DNA of 36,604 nucleotides. It comes from Acidobacteriota bacterium (GTDB lineage Bacteria; Acidobacteriota; Vicinamibacteria; Vicinamibacterales; UBA8438). Each line of letters begins with the position of its first letter. Within the stretch, counting starts at the first letter, position 1. The notes below the pieces were generated by a model. It was not told the DNA's origin. It was given only the letters and a program-made list of their open reading frames with translations, and searched no databases. A program made the position numbers and the translations under genes. The stretch spans positions 1 to 36,604 of the forward strand of contig DQNS01000038.1 of the NCBI GenBank assembly GCA_015659035.1. Direction: 5' to 3'. Shown here piece by piece: positions 15,018-23,076 of this stretch.

Positions 15018-16100
15018 CTAGGTCGCGAACCGGAAGTTGATGACGTCGCCATCCTGAACCTCGTAGTCCTTGCCTTCCAGCCGAACTTCGCCGTGCTCAC
15101 GGCAGGCTGCGAGGGACCCGTTTCTCGCGGTCAGTGCCTTGTAATGCACCACTTCGGCTCGGATGAACCCGCGGGCGATGTCGCTATGGATCTGACCGGC
15201 TGCGTCCTGCGCCGATGTGCCGCGTGGCACCGACCAGGCACGACATTCGTCTTTGCCTGTCGTGAAGAACGAGATATAGCCGAGGAGATGATAGCTTGCC
15301 CGGATCACCCGGTCGAGGCCGGAATCCCTCAGACCGAGGTCGGCCAAGAAGACTGCGCGGTCATCGGCGGCCAGCTCGGCGATCTCCAGCTCGATCTTGG
15401 CGCAGACCGGCACCGCCTCGGTGGCGGCGCCGGACAGGCACTCCGAAATTCCGGCCCGCTCGATCGCACCGGTCGGGTCGGCAACATCCGCCTCATCGAG
15501 GTTCAAGACGACGAGCACCGGCTTGGCCGAGAGAAAACTGAACCCGCAAAGCCGCCGTGCGTCGTCGGTGTCCAGCGAGAGGGCCCGGAGCGGACGCCCT
15601 TCCTCCAGGGCGGTCCGGCACAGCTCGATGACCCGCGCCTCCTCTTCCAGCTCACGGCGCTTGCCCTTCTTTGCGTCCAGTCGGATCCGTTCGAGCCGTC
15701 GCTCGGCCACGCCGAGGTCGGCCAGGATGAGCTCGTCCTCCATCTGCGTGGCGTCGCGCGCCGGGTCCACCTCGCCGGCGACGTGCGGCACCGTGTCGTC
15801 CCGGAACATTCGTAACACGTGGAGCAGCGCGTCGGCATTGCGGAACGCGGTCACGTCGATCAGGGAACGGGCGCCGCCGTGCCCCGCGAGCTCGGCGATC
15901 TCGACGGTCGCCGGCACCCGTCGCTGCGGCTCGAAGAGCTCGGTCAGACGGTCCAGACGCGGGTCGGGGACCTGGGCGACACCGATGTGCGCCTCGTGAC
16001 GGCCGCCGGTGTGTCCGAGCGGCTCGCCGGTCCGGCTCAGCAGCCGGAGCAGGGTCGTCTTGCCTGTCGAAGGGAATCCGATCAAGGCGGCGCGTAGCAT
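15018..16100 (-). CDS. ychF: Divergent YchF/OLA1-family P-loop NTPase
   Basis: YchF proteins are ribosome-associated TRAFAC NTPases that prefer ATP and act in translation and stress control. The 360-residue length is normal. The P-loop is GFPSTGKTTLL (residues 8-18) and the YchF-type base motif is VLNLDEAD in place of NKxD. The C-terminal TGS domain is well conserved (FFTTGKDECRAWSVPRGT, QIHSDIARGFIRAEV, VRLEGKDYEVQDGDVINF). The switch regions are odd. The usual PFxTI-PN motif reads PLGHTGGRHEAHIGV, and DIAGLVKGASKGEGLGN is shortened to ELAGHGGARSL. It may therefore be a paralogue with altered catalysis. A coiled-coil insert (residues about 130-175) fits the family. Confidence 0.85.
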   Translation of the reverse strand: MLRAALIGFPSTGKTTLLRLLSRTGEPLGHTGGRHEAHIGVAQVPDPRLDRLTELFEPQRRVPATVEIAELAGHGGARSLIDVTAFRNADALLHVLRMFRDDTVPHVAGEVDPARDATQMEDELILADLGVAERRLERIRLDAKKGKRRELEEEARVIELCRTALEEGRPLRALSLDTDDARRLCGFSFLSAKPVLVVLNLDEADVADPTGAIERAGISECLSGAATEAVPVCAKIELEIAELAADDRAVFLADLGLRDSGLDRVIRASYHLLGYISFFTTGKDECRAWSVPRGTSAQDAAGQIHSDIARGFIRAEVVHYKALTARNGSLAACREHGEVRLEGKDYEVQDGDVINFRFAT

Positions 16101-16120
16101 GCTCTAGTGGCCCGTCTCCA

Positions 16121-16169
16121 GGTCCTGTGTCGTGCTCAGACCGCGTCCGGGGAACCTCTGAGACAGGAC
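16121..16169. repeat. Inverted repeat resembling a mobile-element end
   Basis: GTCCTGT-6 bases-CTCAGA (16122-16140) is inverted against TCTGAGACAGGAC (16157-16169), around a short GC-rich middle. The sequence TGTCCTGTCTCAGA resembles the terminal repeat GTGTCCTGTCCGAGA of the element at 35607-35783. It may be a short remnant or a regulatory palindrome in the divergent region between ychF and mraZ. Confidence 0.5.
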
Positions 16170-16276
16170 ATTACCGGTCCACAGGAGTCGGTTCGCACGC
16201 TTCTCACAACTGCCCACAACGGCGACTCGGTGGGCGAAGGTTCGACGTAGACCTATAGTTTGCGAGTGTTTGCCAG

Positions 16277-16306
16277 TTGACACGGCGCCCGACTGCCTTC
16301 TACTAT
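16277..16306 (+). promoter_or_regulatory. Sigma70-like promoter of the dcw cluster
   Basis: A perfect TTGACA (16277-16282) is 18 bases from TACTAT (16301-16306), a 5-of-6 match to the -10 consensus. The predicted transcript starts near 16313, about 30 bases before the mraZ GTG start. It is the strongest promoter-like sequence I see in the window and faces the cluster. Confidence 0.8.
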
Positions 16307-16311
16307 CGGGG

Positions 16312-16336
16312 TGGATTTTTCTGGAGTTATCTGGAG
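16312..16336 (+). promoter_or_regulatory. MraZ-type operator: three direct repeats at 10-base period
   Basis: TGGA occurs at 16312, 16322 and 16332, each separated by 6 bases, so one repeat falls on each turn of the helix. MraZ of E. coli is known to bind three TGGGN repeats with 5-base spacers just upstream of mraZ, with the same period. Here the repeats (TGGAT, TGGAG, TGGAG) lie at the predicted transcription start and overlap the ribosome binding site. This would let MraZ repress its own operon. Confidence 0.7.
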
Positions 16337-16343
16337 CAAAAGG

Positions 16344-16787
16344 GTGTTACGGGGAAACTTCTCAGCCAAGATCGACGACAAAAGTCGTCTCAAGATCCCA
16401 ACGCTGTTTCGATCCGCGATCGAGGACCGCTACGGGACCCAGCTGTTCATCACCAGCCTGACCGGCGCGCTGGTTCTCATTTATCCGATGCCGGTCTGGA
16501 TGGAAATCGAGCGCAAGCTTGCACAGGTGGTTCCCTCCACGCTTCCCGCCCGCGCCAAGTACTTCGACCGGGTGAACTACTTCGGCCAACCGGGGGAGTT
16601 CGATACACAGGGCCGGGTTTCGATCCACGCGCGGCTTCGAGACGCCGCGGCAATGGTCGGAGAAGTCGACGTCTTCGGTCAATACGATCACCTCGATGTC
16701 TGGAACCACGAGCGCTTCACGAAACGGCTCGCCGGCGAGCCGTTCACCGACGACGACGCCCGTGCGCTCGCCGAGTACGGCATTTGA
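16344..16787 (+). CDS. mraZ: Transcriptional regulator MraZ
   Basis: MraZ is the SpoVT/AbrB-fold regulator encoded first in most dcw clusters; it forms ring-shaped oligomers and represses its own operon. I choose GTG 16344. It gives the family N-terminus (V)LRGNFSAKIDDKSRLKIPTLFR and has GGAG 7 bases upstream. The in-frame ATG at 16311 lies at or before the predicted transcription start. The product is 147 residues. The second AbrB-like half is PARAKYFDRVNYFGQPGEFDTQGRVSIHARLR, followed by the helix DVFGQYDHLDVWNHERF. It precedes rsmH by 6 bases. Confidence 0.93.
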   Translation: MLRGNFSAKIDDKSRLKIPTLFRSAIEDRYGTQLFITSLTGALVLIYPMPVWMEIERKLAQVVPSTLPARAKYFDRVNYFGQPGEFDTQGRVSIHARLRDAAAMVGEVDVFGQYDHLDVWNHERFTKRLAGEPFTDDDARALAEYGI

Positions 16788-16793
16788 GCCGCA

Positions 16794-17681
16794 ATGATCT
16801 TACACGAGCCAGTCCTGCGGGCGGAGACAGTTGAGCAACTCGCGCCGGCGGGACGAGGAGTGTTCGTCGACTGCACCGTCGGGACCGGCGGACACACCGA
16901 GGCGCTGCTCGAGGCCGGCGCGACACGGGTGCTCGGGCTCGACCGGGACGCCGAGGTGCTGCCGCTGGCTCGTGAGCGGCTGGCGGCCTGGGGAGACCGC
17001 GTGGATCTCGTGCACGCCGACTATCGACGTGTCGACCAGGTGCTCGACCAGCTCGGCATCGAGCAGGTCGATGGCGCCCTCGCCGACCTCGGGCATTCCT
17101 CTGTCCAGATCGAGGCCGAGGGCCGCGGGTTCAGCTTTCGCCGGGCCGACCCGCTCGACATGCGCATGGACCGGTCCCAGGGTCGGACGCTCGCCGAGCT
17201 CCTCGACGAGGTCACACCCGACACCCTGGCGGATGTGATCTTCGAGTACGGCGAGGAGCGGCGTTCGCGCCGGATTGCCCGGGGGATCGTGTGGGCCCGC
17301 GACCGCGGCGGCCTGGCGACCACCGCCGATCTTGCCGCCGTCGTCAGCCGGTCGGTGCCGGTTCGCGGCCGCCCACGCATTCATCCCGCCACCCGGACGT
17401 TTCAGGCGTTTCGGATCTGGGTCAATCAGGAACTGGACGGACTCGACGCGTTCCTGCGCGTGGTGGCCCGGCGCCTCAGGGCAGGGGCGCGGCTGGCGGT
17501 CATCAGCTTTCACTCCCTGGAGGATCGGATCGTGAAGTACACCTTCCGTGAGCTCGAGCGGGGCGGCGACCTTGCGATGCGCGCGCTGACCCGAAAGCCG
17601 ATCCGGCCGGGGCGCGCCGAGGTGGCCCGCAACCCACGGGCACGATCAGCCAAGTTGCGTGTGGCCGAGAGGTTGTCATGA
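16794..17681 (+). CDS. rsmH: 16S rRNA (cytosine1402-N4)-methyltransferase
   Basis: RsmH (MraW) methylates N4 of C1402 in the 16S rRNA decoding site using S-adenosylmethionine. The 295-residue protein has the family start HEPVL, the SAM-binding motif VDCTVGTGGHTEALLE, the motif ADLGHSSVQIE (usually DLGVSSxQ), the RGFSFRRADPLDMRMD block, and AVISFHSLEDRIVK. ATG 16794 lies just after mraZ, and the 3' end overlaps ftsL by 4 bases (ATGA). It is part of the core dcw order mraZ-rsmH-ftsL-ftsI. Confidence 0.96.
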   Translation: MILHEPVLRAETVEQLAPAGRGVFVDCTVGTGGHTEALLEAGATRVLGLDRDAEVLPLARERLAAWGDRVDLVHADYRRVDQVLDQLGIEQVDGALADLGHSSVQIEAEGRGFSFRRADPLDMRMDRSQGRTLAELLDEVTPDTLADVIFEYGEERRSRRIARGIVWARDRGGLATTADLAAVVSRSVPVRGRPRIHPATRTFQAFRIWVNQELDGLDAFLRVVARRLRAGARLAVISFHSLEDRIVKYTFRELERGGDLAMRALTRKPIRPGRAEVARNPRARSAKLRVAERLS

Positions 17682-18100
17682 GCCGACTCGACGTGGAGTA
17701 CGACATCAGGCGGGATATTCGCAACAACCCGATCGAGCGGGAGATCGACAGGGTACGGCAGCGCGAGCTCTGGCGGTCGGGCGCCGTCGGGGTCTGTCTC
17801 GTGGCGGTGCTGCTGTTTTCGGCCTGGCAGCACTTCGAGCTGCTCCGTCACGGGTACGAGATCGAGCAGATGGAGCAGGATCGGGCGCTTGAGCTCGAGC
17901 TGAACCGGCATCTGCGACTGGAGATCGAGACGCTACGCTCACTGCGACGGATCGAGCAGATCGCCACAGAGGAGTTGAATCTACTGGCCCCCACGCCCGC
18001 CGAGGCGCAGGTCATCGAACGGATCGTCCCCGCGGCGCCGCCCGACCGCTCGGTGGTGGTCTCCCGCGACTCTGCCACGCCGGCGGGTCGACGGCCGTAG
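17678..18100 (+). CDS. ftsL: Cell-division protein FtsL-like
   Basis: FtsL is a small bitopic divisome protein that, with FtsB and FtsQ, activates FtsWI. The sequence family is very poorly conserved, so the call rests on layout and position between rsmH and ftsI. The 140-residue protein has a charged cytoplasmic tail, one membrane helix (about residues 34-52, SGAVGVCLVAVLLFSAWQHF) and then a leucine- and glutamate-rich coiled coil (ELELNRHLRLEIETLRSLRRIEQIA). The C-terminal 40 residues are Pro- and Ala-rich, longer than in E. coli. ATG 17678 overlaps the rsmH stop. Confidence 0.8.
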   Translation: MSRLDVEYDIRRDIRNNPIEREIDRVRQRELWRSGAVGVCLVAVLLFSAWQHFELLRHGYEIEQMEQDRALELELNRHLRLEIETLRSLRRIEQIATEELNLLAPTPAEAQVIERIVPAAPPDRSVVVSRDSATPAGRRP

Positions 18101-18116
18101 AACTCTCGAGACGACG

Positions 18117-20132
18117 ATGGCAGCGACCTCCTCGTCCCTTACCCGCTGGCGCGACATCGTGCGCCGCCGCCTGGTGGTCACCGCCGGCGTGATGGCCCTC
18201 TGGGGGATCGCGATCGAGGCCCGTCTCGTCCAGCTGCAGGTGTTCCGGCATGACGTGCTCGTCGAGCGAGCCCTGCGGCAGCGGTTGCGCACGATCCCCA
18301 CCCACCCGAAGCGCGGCGAGATTGTCGACCGCGGGGGTCAGATACTCGCCTACAGCGTCGATGCCGACACCATTGTCGCGGTCCCGGCCGACGTCGAATG
18401 TCCGGTCGAGACCACCCGGCTGCTCTGCGAGGTACTCGAATGTCGTCGCGAGCAGCACGACCGCATCCTGACGCGGCTAGACACAGAGAATCTCTTTGCC
18501 TACGTGCAACAGTATGTCTCGGTCGACACGGCGCGTCGGATTCGGGAGCTCGATCTCAAGGGGGTCGGGTTCCTGAAGCAGAACCGGAGGTTCTACCCGA
18601 ATCGGGAACTGGCGGCTCATCTGATTGGCTATGTCGGCATCGACAACCAGGGGCTGTACGGGCTCGAATCGAGCTATGACGAGGAGATCAGTGGGCAACC
18701 TGGCCGGGTGCTCATGCAGACCGACGCGCGCAACCGCGCGTTCAGTCGAGTCGAGCGCCCGCCGACCGCCGGCGTCACCCTCGAGCTGACCATCGACAAG
18801 CTCATCCAGCACATCGCCGAGCGGGAGCTGCGCGCCGCCATGCGCGAGCACCATGCGGCCGGCGGTAGTGTCGTCGTCTTGGACCCTGCCACCGGTGAGA
18901 TCCTCGCCCTGGCAAATGAGCCCACGTTCAATCCCAACGCCTTCTCGCTGTCGGACGCCGATGCCAGACGGAATCGCGCGACACAGGACGTCTACCAGCC
19001 CGGGTCCACGTTCAAGATCGTCACCGCCTCTGCTGCGCTCGAGGAGGGAGTGTCTCACCCGAACCAGCAAATCGACACGAGCCCGGGCGTGTGGTACCCC
19101 GGCCGTCGCCCAATCAGGGACTTCCGCGACTACGGTGTCCTGTCGTTCACAGACATGCTGGTGAAGTCGAGCAACGTTGCCGCCAGCAAGATCGGCGTCG
19201 AGCTCGGTGCGGAGCGACTCCTCCGCTATGTCCGAAGGTTCGGGTTCGGGCAAGCGATTTCCGGGGACTTTCTCGGGCAGAGCCGCGGGATCGTGCATCC
19301 GGCGGCTGGGCTCAGTGACAGCGACCTGGCACGGGTGTCGATCGGCTACACCATCGCGGTGACGCCGTTGCAGATGGCGGCGGCCATGAATGCGGTGGCC
19401 AATGGCGGCGAGCTGATCGCACCGCGAGTCGTCCGGGCGCTGTTGGGCGAGGATGGACGACTCGAGGTGCCGCGTCGCGTGATCCGGCGCGCGATCAGGC
19501 CCGAGACGGCCACCACGATGACGCGAATACTCGAGGACGTCGTTGACCATGGAACCGCGACTGCCGCCCAGCTCACCGGCTACACGGTTGCAGGGAAGAC
19601 CGGCACGACGGAGAAACTCGTCGACGGGCGCTATTCCGACACCCGTAACGTCGCGTCGTTCGCCGGGTTCGTCCCGTCCACCCGACCGCGGTTGACCATC
19701 CTCGTCGTGGTCGATGACGTGCCGAGTGGCGGTGGCGCCGTGGCGGCGCCGGTCTTCCAGCGGATAGCCGAGGCCTCGCTGCGACATCTCGGCGTACCGC
19801 CCAATGTAGGTGCGCCGCCCCCCATCTTGGTGTCCGCCGGATCGCCGACGCCGGCCATCGTACGGCTGACACCCGTGCGCGCACCGGCGTCGCTCGCGGC
19901 CTCCGCGTGGACCGGGCCCCAGCGCGGGCTGATGCCGGATCTGGCTGGGCTCAGCGCGCGAGCGGCGTTCGAGATCGCGACCGATCTCGGCTTGATGACT
20001 CGGATACGCGGCGACGGGTTCGTCGTCGGCCAGACGCTGGAGCCTGGCAGTGCGATCACGAGAGGGCAGGCGCTCATCCTGCGGCTCGAGCGTTCGGGCG
20101 TGTCCGGTGCCAGGTCGAGGTCGGAACCATGA
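18117..20132 (+). CDS. ftsI: Septal peptidoglycan transpeptidase FtsI (PBP3) with PASTA domain
   Basis: A class B penicillin-binding protein that crosslinks septal peptidoglycan. The 671-residue protein has an N-terminal membrane anchor (about residues 18-36), a pedestal domain and the transpeptidase domain. Its active-site motifs are all present: Ser297-Thr-Phe-Lys300 in QPGSTFKIV, Ser351-Ser-Asn353 in VKSSNVAASK, and Lys494-Thr-Gly in AGKTGTTEKL. A C-terminal PASTA domain (about 602-664, MPDLAGLSARAAFEIATDLGL and GSAITRGQALIL) is added. PASTA is common in Gram-positive PBPs (PBP2x, SpoVD), but also occurs in FtsI of some Gram-negative phyla. The 3' end overlaps murE by 4 bases. Confidence 0.95.
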   Translation: MAATSSSLTRWRDIVRRRLVVTAGVMALWGIAIEARLVQLQVFRHDVLVERALRQRLRTIPTHPKRGEIVDRGGQILAYSVDADTIVAVPADVECPVETTRLLCEVLECRREQHDRILTRLDTENLFAYVQQYVSVDTARRIRELDLKGVGFLKQNRRFYPNRELAAHLIGYVGIDNQGLYGLESSYDEEISGQPGRVLMQTDARNRAFSRVERPPTAGVTLELTIDKLIQHIAERELRAAMREHHAAGGSVVVLDPATGEILALANEPTFNPNAFSLSDADARRNRATQDVYQPGSTFKIVTASAALEEGVSHPNQQIDTSPGVWYPGRRPIRDFRDYGVLSFTDMLVKSSNVAASKIGVELGAERLLRYVRRFGFGQAISGDFLGQSRGIVHPAAGLSDSDLARVSIGYTIAVTPLQMAAAMNAVANGGELIAPRVVRALLGEDGRLEVPRRVIRRAIRPETATTMTRILEDVVDHGTATAAQLTGYTVAGKTGTTEKLVDGRYSDTRNVASFAGFVPSTRPRLTILVVVDDVPSGGGAVAAPVFQRIAEASLRHLGVPPNVGAPPPILVSAGSPTPAIVRLTPVRAPASLAASAWTGPQRGLMPDLAGLSARAAFEIATDLGLMTRIRGDGFVVGQTLEPGSAITRGQALILRLERSGVSGARSRSEP

Positions 20133-21637
20133 CGGTCGGAGATCTGCTGCCGCGCCTGTCGGGTGTCGTGGCGCCGGCGGGGGGTCTCGGTGCCGATGTC
20201 CGGGACCGGGCGGTGACGGCGATCGCCTACGACTCCCGTCGGGCGACGGCAGGCGCGATCTTTGTGGCGGTTAGCGGGCAGCGCTTCGACGGGGCGGCGT
20301 TCGCGGCCGACGCCATGGGACGGGGGGCCGTGCTGGTCGTGTCCGCATCGGCCCCACCCGTCGATGGGCCGGTCGCGTGGGTGAGGGTGGAGGACGCGCG
20401 TCTCGCGCTGGCGGAGCTGGCCGCCGCCTTTCACCACGACCCCAGCCACGACCTCACCGTGGTTGGTGTCACCGGTACAAATGGCAAAACCACCACGACC
20501 TACCTGCTGGCGGCCATCTTCGCCGCGGCCGGGTGGCCATGCGGTCGGATCGGATCGGTGGGGTACGACACCGGTGGAACGATGCGGGACGCGGAGCGCA
20601 CGACCCCGGAGGCACCGGAGGTGCAGGCGTTGCTGCGCGAGATGGTCCAGCACCGGCGTGCGGCGTGTGCGATGGAGGTCTCCTCGCACGCCCTCGCGAT
20701 GCGGCGCGTCGAGGGGACCCGGTTCGCCGCCGCGGTCTTCTCGAACCTCACCCGCGACCACCTCGACTATCACCTCGACATGGAGCACTACTTCGGGATG
20801 AAACGGCGGTTGTTCGACATGCTGCCGGCCGGGGCGCCGGCCATCATCAACACCGATGACCCCTTTGGGCTCCAGCTGGTCGAGATGGTCGGCCGTCCGG
20901 TCACGTACGCGATCGACCGGGCAGCCGACGTGACCCCGGACCGGGTCGAGTCATCGCTCCCCGGCACCTCGATCGACGTGCGCACCCCGCGCGGCCGGTT
21001 GCAGCTCAGGTCCTCGCTGCCCGGCCGGCTCAACGTCTACAACGTGCTGGCGGCGGTGTCGGCGGCGGTCGCGCTCGACGTGCCGTTTCAGGCGATCGAG
21101 CAGGGGGTGGCCGGGCTCGAGGGTGTGCCGGGTCGATTCGAGATGGTGTCGTCCCCGGACGACGACGTGTGCGTGCTGGTCGATTACGCGCACACCGATG
21201 ACGCACTCCGCGCGGTGCTCGGAGCGGTGCGCGAGTTGTGCGGCGGACGGGTCATCAGCGTTTTTGGCTGCGGCGGCGATCGTGACACGGCCAAGCGGCC
21301 GTTGATGGGAGCGGTCGCGGCCCGTCTCAGCGACCTGGTGGTGGTGACGTCGGACAACCCGCGGTCCGAGGACCCAGACCGCATCATCGACGAGATCCGC
21401 CGGGGCATCGACTCGTCCACGACGGCCGCCACGGGCCCGCCGCATCTGGGGATCACCGACCGGCGCACGGCGATCGAGCGCGCCATCGACGAAGCCGAAC
21501 CGGGTGACGCCGTCGTCATCGCCGGGAAGGGGCACGAGACCTGCCAGGTGGTGGGCGACGAGCGTCGTCCGTTCGATGACCGACTCGTGGCCCGGGCGGC
21601 GCTCGCCCGGAGGCGAGCCCGTCCACGCGTGTCGTAA
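20129..21637 (+). CDS. murE: UDP-MurNAc-L-Ala-D-Glu:meso-diaminopimelate ligase
   Basis: MurE adds the third amino acid of the peptidoglycan stem, using ATP in the cytoplasm. The 502-residue length is normal. The ATP loop is GVTGTNGKTTTTY; the carbamylated-lysine region is DHLDYHLDMEHYFGMKRRLF. The motif DNPRSEDP (Asp409-Asn-Pro-Arg412) is the signature for meso-DAP rather than lysine as substrate. The C-terminus has AGKGHETCQ. ATG 20129 overlaps the ftsI stop and gives the family start (MTVGDLLPRL), so the longer open frame upstream is rejected. murF follows closely. Confidence 0.96.
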   Translation: MTVGDLLPRLSGVVAPAGGLGADVRDRAVTAIAYDSRRATAGAIFVAVSGQRFDGAAFAADAMGRGAVLVVSASAPPVDGPVAWVRVEDARLALAELAAAFHHDPSHDLTVVGVTGTNGKTTTTYLLAAIFAAAGWPCGRIGSVGYDTGGTMRDAERTTPEAPEVQALLREMVQHRRAACAMEVSSHALAMRRVEGTRFAAAVFSNLTRDHLDYHLDMEHYFGMKRRLFDMLPAGAPAIINTDDPFGLQLVEMVGRPVTYAIDRAADVTPDRVESSLPGTSIDVRTPRGRLQLRSSLPGRLNVYNVLAAVSAAVALDVPFQAIEQGVAGLEGVPGRFEMVSSPDDDVCVLVDYAHTDDALRAVLGAVRELCGGRVISVFGCGGDRDTAKRPLMGAVAARLSDLVVVTSDNPRSEDPDRIIDEIRRGIDSSTTAATGPPHLGITDRRTAIERAIDEAEPGDAVVIAGKGHETCQVVGDERRPFDDRLVARAALARRRARPRVS

Positions 21638-21675
21638 GGCGGGGCGGGCGCTGTGGATGGAGTGTGGCGAGGGCG

Positions 21676-23076
21676 ATGCACGAACGGCTGCCCGTGACGC
21701 TGGGCGATCTGGCGCAGGCTGTTGGCGGGCGGGTGGTGGCTGGCGCGGCGGAAACCCCGATCGACGGGTTCTCCATAGACTCGCGGTCACTCAGTCGGGG
21801 CGACCTGTTCGTCGCGATTCGCGGCGACCGCTTCGACGGGCACGCGTTCGTGGCCGACGCGCTCGGGCGGGGCGCCTGTGGCGCGGTCGTGAGTGATGCG
21901 GCCGCACTCGGGTCGGCGCCGGCGATCGGGGTCGTGGTGGACGACACGGTGCGGGCCCTGCAGGCGCTGGGCCGGCACATCCGCCGCGCGTCACACGCAC
22001 GGGTGGTCGCGATCACCGGCAGTGTGGGGAAGACCACGACCAAGGAGCTGACCGCGGCGCTGCTGGGCGCGCGGTACCGGGTGTTCCGGAACCGCGGCAA
22101 CCTGAACAACCACATCGGGTTGCCGCTCTCGTTGCTGGAGCTGCGGCAGCGGCCCGAGGTTGCGGTGGTGGAGCTCGGTATGAACGGACCCGGGGAGATC
22201 AGCCGACTCGTCGAGATCGCCGAGCCGGAGCTGCGGGTCTGGACGAACGTCGCCGAAGTGCACGCAGCGTTCTTCCCCTCGATCGCGAAGATCGCCGACG
22301 CGAAGGCGGAGATCCTGGAAGGCGCGACGCGGGACACCGTCGTCGTCGCCAACGCAGCCGATGACCTGGTCATGACCCGTGTGTCCGGATTCCCCGGCCG
22401 GGTCGCCACCTTCGGGGTCGGGGTGGAGGCCGAGGTGCGGGCGACCGAGGTCGAGGACCTCGGGCTCGATGGCACCCGAGCGCGGGTCCGGACGCCCGTC
22501 GGCGCGACCGCCGTCACCACGCCGTTGCTCGGCCGCGGCAACCTGGCGAACGTCCTGGCGGCGGTCACTGTGGCGTTGCAGCTCGATGTGCCGCTGGCGG
22601 CGATCCCCGAGCGGGTCGCGGCGGTGGACGCGCCGCCTCATCGCGGACAGATACGCCGGCTGGCGCGCGGCGTGGTCGTCGTCGACGATTCGTACAACTC
22701 CAACCCGCTGGCGGTCGTCACCGCGCTCGAGACGTTGTCACGAGACCGCGGCGTCGGACGCCGCGTCGCGGTGTTGGGCGAGATGCTCGAGCTTGGGGCG
22801 CGGGCGGACGCCCTCCACCGGGCGACCGGCCGTGCCGCGGCCGCCGCCGGGCTGGGGCTGCTGCTGACGGTCGGGGGAGATGCGGCCCAGGCGTTGGGTG
22901 CCGCCGCCGTGGAGGCCGGCATGCCGGAGAACCGGGTCATCTACTGCGAGGGGAGCGAGGCGGCGGCGATGCGGCTGATGGCGATGCTGCAGGCCGACGA
23001 TGTGGTGCTGGTGAAGGGCTCGCGAGGCGTGCGGACCGATCTGGTGGTGGCGCGGCTCGAAGCGGAGTGGGCGTGA
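21676..23076 (+). CDS. murF: UDP-MurNAc-tripeptide:D-Ala-D-Ala ligase
   Basis: MurF adds the D-Ala-D-Ala dipeptide and completes the UDP-MurNAc-pentapeptide. The Mur ligase has 466 residues from ATG 21676, which has GAGGG a few bases upstream; GTG 21664 would add four residues. Motifs: ATP loop AITGSVGKTTTKEL, the RNRGNLNNHIGLPLSLLEL block typical of MurF, ELGMNGPGEI, VVVDDSYNSNP and LVKGSRGVRTD. The stop overlaps the mraY start (TGATG). No ddl gene is present nearby to make the dipeptide. Confidence 0.95.
   Translation: MHERLPVTLGDLAQAVGGRVVAGAAETPIDGFSIDSRSLSRGDLFVAIRGDRFDGHAFVADALGRGACGAVVSDAAALGSAPAIGVVVDDTVRALQALGRHIRRASHARVVAITGSVGKTTTKELTAALLGARYRVFRNRGNLNNHIGLPLSLLELRQRPEVAVVELGMNGPGEISRLVEIAEPELRVWTNVAEVHAAFFPSIAKIADAKAEILEGATRDTVVVANAADDLVMTRVSGFPGRVATFGVGVEAEVRATEVEDLGLDGTRARVRTPVGATAVTTPLLGRGNLANVLAAVTVALQLDVPLAAIPERVAAVDAPPHRGQIRRLARGVVVVDDSYNSNPLAVVTALETLSRDRGVGRRVAVLGEMLELGARADALHRATGRAAAAAGLGLLLTVGGDAAQALGAAAVEAGMPENRVIYCEGSEAAAMRLMAMLQADDVVLVKGSRGVRTDLVVARLEAEWA

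Noticed and set aside
16311-16343. mraZ starting at ATG 16311
   Set aside because: The position is at or before the predicted transcription start and adds residues not found in the family; GTG 16344 has a good ribosome binding site.
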